27,655 nt of DNA from contig JBKJNY010000172.1 in NCBI GenBank assembly GCA_046593355.1, positions 1 through 27,655 on the forward strand, in the 5' to 3' direction. The position numbers and the translations under genes were made by a program. Within the stretch, counting starts at the first letter, position 1; each line of letters begins with the position of its first letter. Shown one piece after another: positions 23,701 through 27,655 of the stretch. Under the pieces are notes generated by a model. The model did no database searches. It was not told the DNA's origin and saw nothing but the letters and a program-made list of their open reading frames with translations. Origin of the DNA: SXOA01 sp046593355 (GTDB lineage Bacteria > Planctomycetota > Planctomycetia > Pirellulales > Pirellulaceae).

Positions 23701-24370
23701 CAGCCAGCGCCGACCGCTGCACGGCCAGCTCGCTCCAGCGACGGGTGGCGGAAGTCAGCTCTTCAATCTCCGCTTGAAGATTCTCCCGCTGCTGCACGAG
23801 TTGCACGATTTGCGACGGGCGGTCGTCGGTGGAAAGTAAACGCTCCCGCGACTCTCCCATGTCTCGAATCACGTCCACCAGAGACACGCGGTCCAGACCC
23901 GTTGTGAGCTTGTAGAGATGGTCGGCGGCGCTGGTGTCATCCAGCGAGCCCAATTCCTGAATCTCCCGCAGGCCGCAGGCGAAGACGTTGCTGTAAGTCG
24001 GCTCATCAACGCCTGAGAGCAGCAGGCTGAGCTGCGAAGGGTCGCGCGGCAGACCGTAACCATCGACGACGCTGAGATGCCCGCGATCCTCCTCGCCATC
24101 TTCCGGCGAGGCATACCGCTGAAGCAGGAACTCTCCTGAGCCGTCGGCCACGCGCACGCGCCCGCCCGGTTTGCCGCCAAACACCGGCGGCAGATAGCGA
24201 GTGCGGCGTTGCGGCGAGAAACCGTATAGCACCGTCCGCACGAATTGCATGAGCGTCGTCTTGCCCGCCTCATTCGGCCCGTACAGCACGCTCACGCCCG
24301 GCGGCAGTTCCTCCAACTTGAGGTTGTTCCAAACCCCAAAGCCGTCCACCTGAATATCTTTAATCCGCAT
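20753..24370 (-). CDS. Rad50/SbcC/YhaN-like ATPase with membrane hairpin and Pro-rich tail
   Basis: The protein has 1205 residues. Walker A GPNEAGKT is at 31-38 after MRIKDIQVDGFGVW, the typical SMC/RecF start. Long coiled coils span about 190-460 and 530-900. They are broken near 470-520 by two hydrophobic segments (AALGLIFSAGVMLLLIGMF and YLLFGLMLSGGSAGM), as in Bacillus YhaN; no CxxC zinc hook is seen. The ABC signature-like SRGTREAVYISLRLALA is near 935, Walker B LLPLVFDDVLVNLD near 960 and the switch histidine in MFTCHEH near 1000. The last 180 residues are Pro-rich (PPPPPEPEKPKRKKAKPEP) and disordered. It is the downstream gene of an operon with the Mre11-like protein and is presumably its ATPase partner at the membrane. 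Confidence 0.92.
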   Translation of the reverse strand: MRIKDIQVDGFGVWNNLKLEELPPGVSVLYGPNEAGKTTLMQFVRTVLYGFSPQRRTRYLPPVFGGKPGGRVRVADGSGEFLLQRYASPEDGEEDRGHLSVVDGYGLPRDPSQLSLLLSGVDEPTYSNVFACGLREIQELGSLDDTSAADHLYKLTTGLDRVSLVDVIRDMGESRERLLSTDDRPSQIVQLVQQRENLQAEIEELTSATRRWSELAVQRSALAEEAEELEGTLSKTDGSHRLFEAALEVQGSWNLRADLERQIGSLRDIKQLPERAVEKLEGLNRKVKSLRKQVKKIALRGKQLRQEAGEVVVNRPLLAQANRIEALGEQTQWIIALESQIQKLKDDIRRLDAEIEQQIGAAKGSKDELSADNYSVLKKPAVQLREASETLDAAKQEAEVAQREFEILSGKFTASAKNRKAEDLQEGVQTVGQRVALLRKRIQLEEKIDQLARRREELEFEGEEMQEFTELPVRITAALGLIFSAGVMLLLIGMFGGWNNWVSSSGPYLLFGLMLSGGSAGMKLFLERKSEDDISDNRRQLEQAKNETAKAKQERDELDVELPAGGGALDARLREAEVELRELERLSPLTNERLSAEQRHQLAQRKLAEAQETHKTVRTRWVEALRSVGLPQDFPLQKVKHVLKNSDQVQELRRRRDERRGELEQREREVQAVAARIQQLFTDIRLTPASDKPQPMLRQLAQALVQEQEVLDLRQSIVKKIKRLKTLRSRFGMKIRSAARKRSALLQLAGVIDMPAFRQVAAEAARATDLRKHREEISQKIQSALAGQFTEDQIAGLFAREGRDLQARWDQRMTHLHEVRTRLAGIHERRGACTHEMQLLEKDRRLGSAKQQLSQVEEQLKVAVRRWQVLALIGRALDSVRKTYETDRQPQTLLESSKYLAQLTLGQYRRVWMPLDRRVLLIEDEHAKSLPLDVLSRGTREAVYISLRLALASSFARRGALLPLVFDDVLVNLDADRVRAAAGLFRDFAKDGQQILMFTCHEHIMRIFEEAQTEVRLLPARHGRVVEPVAVLPPPPPEPEKPKRKKAKPEPVVELPPPPPPVIVPEEEPQRFHWPDPNELLARVEKEEQWFYPTNEFEIPVETTPAPAAVASKLPVFWPVAPLPAPAVEPPLTLAPEPTRIARIDPPAPPKLIRRRLPRFTWGSPEVYWDEEETAGVEAVTAGRKSPKPVASAPPLENPWSGWDL

Positions 24371-24397
24371 ACCGGCTCTCCTTGCCTTTCAACCTCT

Positions 24398-24458
24398 GTA
24401 GGGTGCATGAGCGACAGCAAAATGCACGCGTGTATGGCGCGTCGCTTATACACCCTAC
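24398..24458. repeat. Dispersed inverted repeat between Mre11-like and ATPase genes
   Basis: The 18-bp arms 24398-24415 (GTAGGGTGCATGAGCGAC) and 24441-24458 are complementary except at two positions, with a 25-base loop. It lies in the 96-base gap inside the operon and could reduce downstream transcription or stabilise the upstream message. Confidence 0.8.
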
Positions 24459-24466
24459 TTCTTGTG

Positions 24467-25687
24467 TCACACCCTCTCTTCCGCTCCCAACAACCGCGCC
24501 CCCAAATGGGCCGCTTCACGGAGCAGCGAGGACCGTTTCTCCGCGTCGTTCCAACTGGCTATCGCCGCCAACGTCGTGGTACGGGCCCGCTCCGGCACGT
24601 ACGGCAGCAAGTCCAGCGGGATCGCGTCGTTGCTATCCTGCGACCGCATCACCCGCAGGAAATCGCCGAGCATCGACTCCTCCACGAACCACTCGGCGGA
24701 TAGTGATTGCTCGTCTCCTGTCTCCACGGCCAGCGTATAGACCGGGTCTTTGCCGCTGCCAAATTCCGCCCGCAGCCATTCCAGCAGTTCGGCAGCCCAC
24801 TCGCGGCACCTGGTGACCGAGCCGAGGCGATGCGAGAAGGCGATGTTCCAGTGAACGAGGAGCGGCCGCTCGACGGCGTCGACGAGCAGTTGCTTCATCC
24901 GCTCGGCGATGCGGCGTTTCACGTCTGTCCGTGTTTCGTCCGCCTCGACCTGAACGGTTTCATCGAGCCAACGGGCGGCATCGGTGGCGATGAACTGCGT
25001 GCGGAGGCTGTGATCGTCGGCGACATGCACCAGCGTGCAGCCGTGCGGACCTAGTTCGGCGGGAGAACGCCCTTGCGGCGTGCCGGGATAGTAGATCGGC
25101 GAGCCTCCCACGGTCTGCCGTTCGTGCCGGCCTCCCAGCGCCCAATAATCAACGCGAAGCGCAGAGACCTTGCTCAACTCCAATGGTCCATAGCCGACGC
25201 CGATGGAAAACAGGTTTCCGGCATCGACCGCGTAATCCGCGGCTTGAATGGCGTTGCCGTGCCAACTGCGGCCGACGATGCAGGCGAGGGCCCGCTCGCC
25301 GCGGAGGTGCGTCAGCTCCTCGCACTTGTAGCCGGGAAAGACTTGGACATTGGTCGGCAGTTTGGCGGCATTGGGCCAGTCCTGCGGGCCGTCGCATTTG
25401 CCTCCGGCCCAGTAGACGGCGATGCCATGCGCGTTCAGTCGCTCGAACTGGTTGAGCAAGAAGCTAATGCCCCGCGGCCCCGCCAGCGTCGGCTCAAGGA
25501 GATCGCCAGAGAGAATCACGAAGTCCACGCGCTCCCGCACGGCGACATCAAACACCCGCTCCGCCGCGGTGAAGGGAGCATCCAGAAACAACTCGCCCAG
25601 GTGTGGCGGCACTTCCGCCAAACCGCCTAGCGGCTCTTCCAGATGAAAATCGCTGGCATGTAAGAAGCGAAACGATTGGCCCGACAT
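24467..25687 (-). CDS. Mre11/SbcD/YhaO-like metallophosphoesterase with degraded metal site
   Basis: The protein has 406 residues. It follows the YhaO/SbcD fold: FLHASDFHLEEPLGGL (Asp13, His15), VDFVILSGDLLEP (Asp62), GIAVYWAGGKCD at 89-99, FSIGVGYGPL at 160-169, VDYWALGGRHERQ at 179-191 and IYYPGTPQGRSPAELG at 198-213. In active relatives these read GNHD, a His in the MLHG segment, and GHIHKR. Here Asn and His are Lys97 and Cys98, the MLHG His is missing, and the first GHxH His is Gly186, while Asp13, His15, Asp62 and His188 remain. A normal two-metal nuclease site therefore seems unlikely. The C-terminal 190 residues form a capping/ATPase-binding region. It is the upstream partner of the YhaN-like ATPase gene, 96 bases away. 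Confidence 0.88.
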   Translation of the reverse strand: MSGQSFRFLHASDFHLEEPLGGLAEVPPHLGELFLDAPFTAAERVFDVAVRERVDFVILSGDLLEPTLAGPRGISFLLNQFERLNAHGIAVYWAGGKCDGPQDWPNAAKLPTNVQVFPGYKCEELTHLRGERALACIVGRSWHGNAIQAADYAVDAGNLFSIGVGYGPLELSKVSALRVDYWALGGRHERQTVGGSPIYYPGTPQGRSPAELGPHGCTLVHVADDHSLRTQFIATDAARWLDETVQVEADETRTDVKRRIAERMKQLLVDAVERPLLVHWNIAFSHRLGSVTRCREWAAELLEWLRAEFGSGKDPVYTLAVETGDEQSLSAEWFVEESMLGDFLRVMRSQDSNDAIPLDLLPYVPERARTTTLAAIASWNDAEKRSSLLREAAHLGARLLGAEERV

Positions 25688-25704
25688 GGTTACCTCCGTG
25701 CCCT

Positions 25705-25760
25705 AGTACTCGTCACGCTCCGCGCAACGAAGTTCCCTCACGCGGAGCGTGAGGAGTACT
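25705..25760. repeat. AGTACT-bounded double palindrome, second copy
   Basis: AGTACT ends enclose CGTCACGCTCCGCG and the perfect hairpin CCTCACG-CGGAG-CGTGAGG. It is the same element as 8735-8788; the first hairpin is degenerate here. It lies between the permease stop and the Mre11-like gene start. Confidence 0.85.
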
Positions 25761-25803
25761 TTGCGAATGACTGGGCAGTTTAGCGGAGAAGGGGGAAAAT
25801 CGC

Positions 25804-27393
25804 CTATGTCGGTTTGCGACCCCTTCGAGCCGCGAACAACCCTTGTATTCCCATTGCTAGCACGAAGTACAGCGCCAGCGTGACGAGCGAAATGCCCGCC
25901 ACCTGCTCGTCCACTCCCGCGTGGATGAGCCCGAACATGCGCCTCTGCACCGTGTCCGTGTGCAGCACCAGGATGGACCAGGCCAGATCCGCCAGTCCGA
26001 TGGCGAAGGCAATCACCCCGGCGGCAGCAATGGCGGCGGCTCTTTGGGGAAGCATGATTCGCCAGAAAAGCGACAGTCCGCCCACTCCATCCAGGCGAGC
26101 CGCTTCCAGCGTCTGACGCGGAATGGACGCCAGCGCACTCCACAGTACCAGAATCGTGATCGGCAGCGCCTTAATGCCCATCGCCAATGCCGGCGCGAGC
26201 GGCGTTTTGTCCATCAGAAAAATGAGCGGCGCGAAATTCCAGTTCAGCAGCCAGGTGAGGGATAGGCCCACGAGCGGCCCGGGAATCGCCCAGCAAACGG
26301 CGGCGGTGATGATCGCGGGCCAGCTGCGAATTCCACCCGGCCGGGCAAGAACAGCCAGCGGCAAACCGACGAAGAGCGCTACCGCCGCGCCACATAAGGC
26401 ATACAGCGCGGAAACACCAAGTTCCGCGCGAAAGCGCCAGGGTGTGGTGATGAGGATGTTGAAGAAGGCCGACGGCGACCAGGCTCGCTCGTACGTGCTG
26501 CCGACCGCGTGCTTCACCATTCCCGCCTTGAGCGCCAGGCTGACCAGTGGCACTCCAAATACCAACAGCAGCAGGCACCAACCCAGCAGCGTCAGCGGCC
26601 AGCGCCATGTTCCCAGCTCGTAACTTCGTGGCGATTGGAACTGCCGGCCTAAACCGGCCGGTAATAGCGAAGCAATCATGCCGCAGATCGCCAGCACCAT
26701 GAGTACAGTTCCGCAAATCCCCGGCAAGTGTTGCATTCCGGAAGTGGGAGAGTCGGCTTTCAACGCGACATTGTTGTAAAACTCCTCGGCATACGTCGAG
26801 ACCATGTACAGGTTGGTGACGGTCATCTCTCCGGCCGTTGTGATGACGACCATCAGCACTGCGGCCAGCACGAACGTCGCATAGTAATGCAAGCCCACAC
26901 CGAGGAAAAACCGTGTGGGTGAGATGTCGAGAATCGCCGCCTCTTCGACCTCCCGCGGAATGGCCGACAGCCCCAGGCTGACAATCAGCGTCACCCAGGG
27001 AATGGCCGCCATCGCGTGGATCCATATCACCGCAGCCATGCCATCCACCAGCGGCTGGGCGGTCTGATAAAGGACGGGCGCTTGCGAGCCGAGTTTTCCC
27101 AGCACGGCCACCCAGCCCGCTGCCGTCGAGTGCAGCGGCAGGAAGAGGAGCGTCAGGAGCAGCAGCCAGGCGAACCGCTTGCCGGCGACATTCGTCCGCG
27201 TCAGCAGCATCGCCAGCAGCACTCCCATCGGCATGGAAATGGCCGCCACCCAGCCGCATAACTGGAACGTATTCACCAGCAGCCGCCGCGCCGGCTCATC
27301 GGCGGTAAACCACGTCACCGCCGCTGCCAGACCTAGACTGGCCAGGCAGAAAGCAATTCCATACTTCGGGAATAGACTTGGGCGAGCGAACAT
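25804..27393 (-). CDS. Two-domain ABC transporter permease (iron/thiamine type)
   Basis: The protein has 529 residues and about 12 membrane helices in two homologous halves, as in FbpB/AfuB and ThiP permeases for ferric iron, thiamine or related solutes. Both halves carry the EAA loop that contacts the ATPase: EVEEAAILDISPTRFF at 148-163 and QTLEAARLDGVGGLSLFWRIMLP at 427-449. The first loop lacks the usual Gly seven residues after the Ala pair (DISPT in place of DGAS). The ATG at 27393 has no ribosome site. Neither the ATPase nor the binding protein is in the window; they may lie upstream, beyond the right edge. The substrate cannot be assigned. Confidence 0.92.
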   Translation of the reverse strand: MFARPSLFPKYGIAFCLASLGLAAAVTWFTADEPARRLLVNTFQLCGWVAAISMPMGVLLAMLLTRTNVAGKRFAWLLLLTLLFLPLHSTAAGWVAVLGKLGSQAPVLYQTAQPLVDGMAAVIWIHAMAAIPWVTLIVSLGLSAIPREVEEAAILDISPTRFFLGVGLHYYATFVLAAVLMVVITTAGEMTVTNLYMVSTYAEEFYNNVALKADSPTSGMQHLPGICGTVLMVLAICGMIASLLPAGLGRQFQSPRSYELGTWRWPLTLLGWCLLLLVFGVPLVSLALKAGMVKHAVGSTYERAWSPSAFFNILITTPWRFRAELGVSALYALCGAAVALFVGLPLAVLARPGGIRSWPAIITAAVCWAIPGPLVGLSLTWLLNWNFAPLIFLMDKTPLAPALAMGIKALPITILVLWSALASIPRQTLEAARLDGVGGLSLFWRIMLPQRAAAIAAAGVIAFAIGLADLAWSILVLHTDTVQRRMFGLIHAGVDEQVAGISLVTLALYFVLAMGIQGLFAARRGRKPT

Positions 27394-27456
27394 GACAGCA
27401 GTTTACCAGACGCTGCTGCCGGGGCTTTTTCCCGCCAGAATCCAGCTCCGAGTGAG

Positions 27457-27473
27457 TACCCCCGGCAGGGGTA
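27457..27473. repeat. Short palindrome upstream of the permease
   Basis: TACCCC, loop CGGCA, GGGGTA. It lies 64 bases before the permease start in a 262-base stretch (27394-27655) where no gene is seen. Confidence 0.45.
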
Positions 27474-27655
27474 GAAGCTGAAAACTGGCCAGGCGGTTTT
27501 TCTGGGGCAATTGCCCGCAAGTCGCCAAGCTTGGACCCGGGCGCTGCAAAAAAACGAGCACTCTCAAATCTGCTCGCGCACGTTGTCGCTTGCAAGGAAC
27601 TGCCCAAAGGCCGGCGGGGCGCTATCGCTGACATCATTAAGGCCGAAATCCGAGC

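Noticed and set aside
26171..27259. Long open frame (362 codons) on the minus strand in another phase
   Set aside because: It is a shifted-frame reading of the permease gene, with His/Arg/Gly-rich nonsense composition.
27296..27637. Small minus-strand gene near the right edge
   Set aside because: It overlaps the permease start out of frame, has random composition and no ribosome site.
1..27655. tRNA, rRNA or mobile-element genes
   Set aside because: No tRNA T-loop or cloverleaf, no rRNA motif and no transposase or integrase signature was noticed by eye; a tRNAscan or Infernal run would be decisive.

Overview
The window looks like chromosomal DNA from a member of the Planctomycetes, probably the Pirellulales/Gemmatales side. 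The evidence is GC-rich codon use, few strong Shine-Dalgarno sites, a secreted YncE-type propeller fused to a phosphoesterase, a DUF1570-like peptidase, an ECF sigma factor paired with a membrane protein, lipid A synthesis (lpxA), and many long dispersed palindromes between genes. The phylum is an inference from gene style. No rRNA, tRNA, CRISPR array, transposase, prophage or plasmid gene was seen.

Layout. 1-703: a chorismate-lyase-like protein (minus). 704-1318: a gene-free stretch with a cluster of TGAATCA heptamers. 1319-4104: a secreted propeller/phosphoesterase, a 27-residue lysine-rich protein and, facing them, a secreted propeller protein. 5692-6777: a Gfo/Idh/MocA oxidoreductase. 6845-9685 (minus): envelope functions, namely lpxA, then pgsA, then a CPBP-type membrane protease. 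9916-12681: a methyltransferase, an ECF sigma factor with its probable anti-sigma partner (minus), and a divergent lipoprotein with PAEDK tandem repeats. 12882-17587: a membrane-anchored serpin facing a UbiD-family decarboxylase, an unknown 162-residue protein, and a tiny secreted Cys/Gly-rich protein. 17665-19732 (minus): a secreted zinc-peptidase-like protein followed by endonuclease IV (nfo). 20003-25687: a UVR-motif protein facing a two-gene operon of an Mre11/YhaO-like protein and a Rad50/YhaN-like ATPase. 25804-27393 (minus): a two-domain iron/thiamine-type ABC permease whose partner genes are not in the window.

The most unusual signal is in the repeats. At least a dozen palindromic or heptameric elements lie between genes, and several touch or supply stop codons. 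Three neighbouring genes (1319-3799, 3930-4013 and 4098-5585) end in TGA at the same position of a shared 34-bp unit. Two of these units form the arms of one inverted repeat shared by convergent genes. A 69-bp heptamer element of another family sits in frame inside the UbiD-like gene. Separately, the Mre11-like protein has lost several canonical metal ligands (GNHD is GKCD, GHxH is GGRH), while its ATPase partner keeps its motifs. It may therefore be a nuclease-dead or mechanistically altered SbcCD/YhaNO-type complex.
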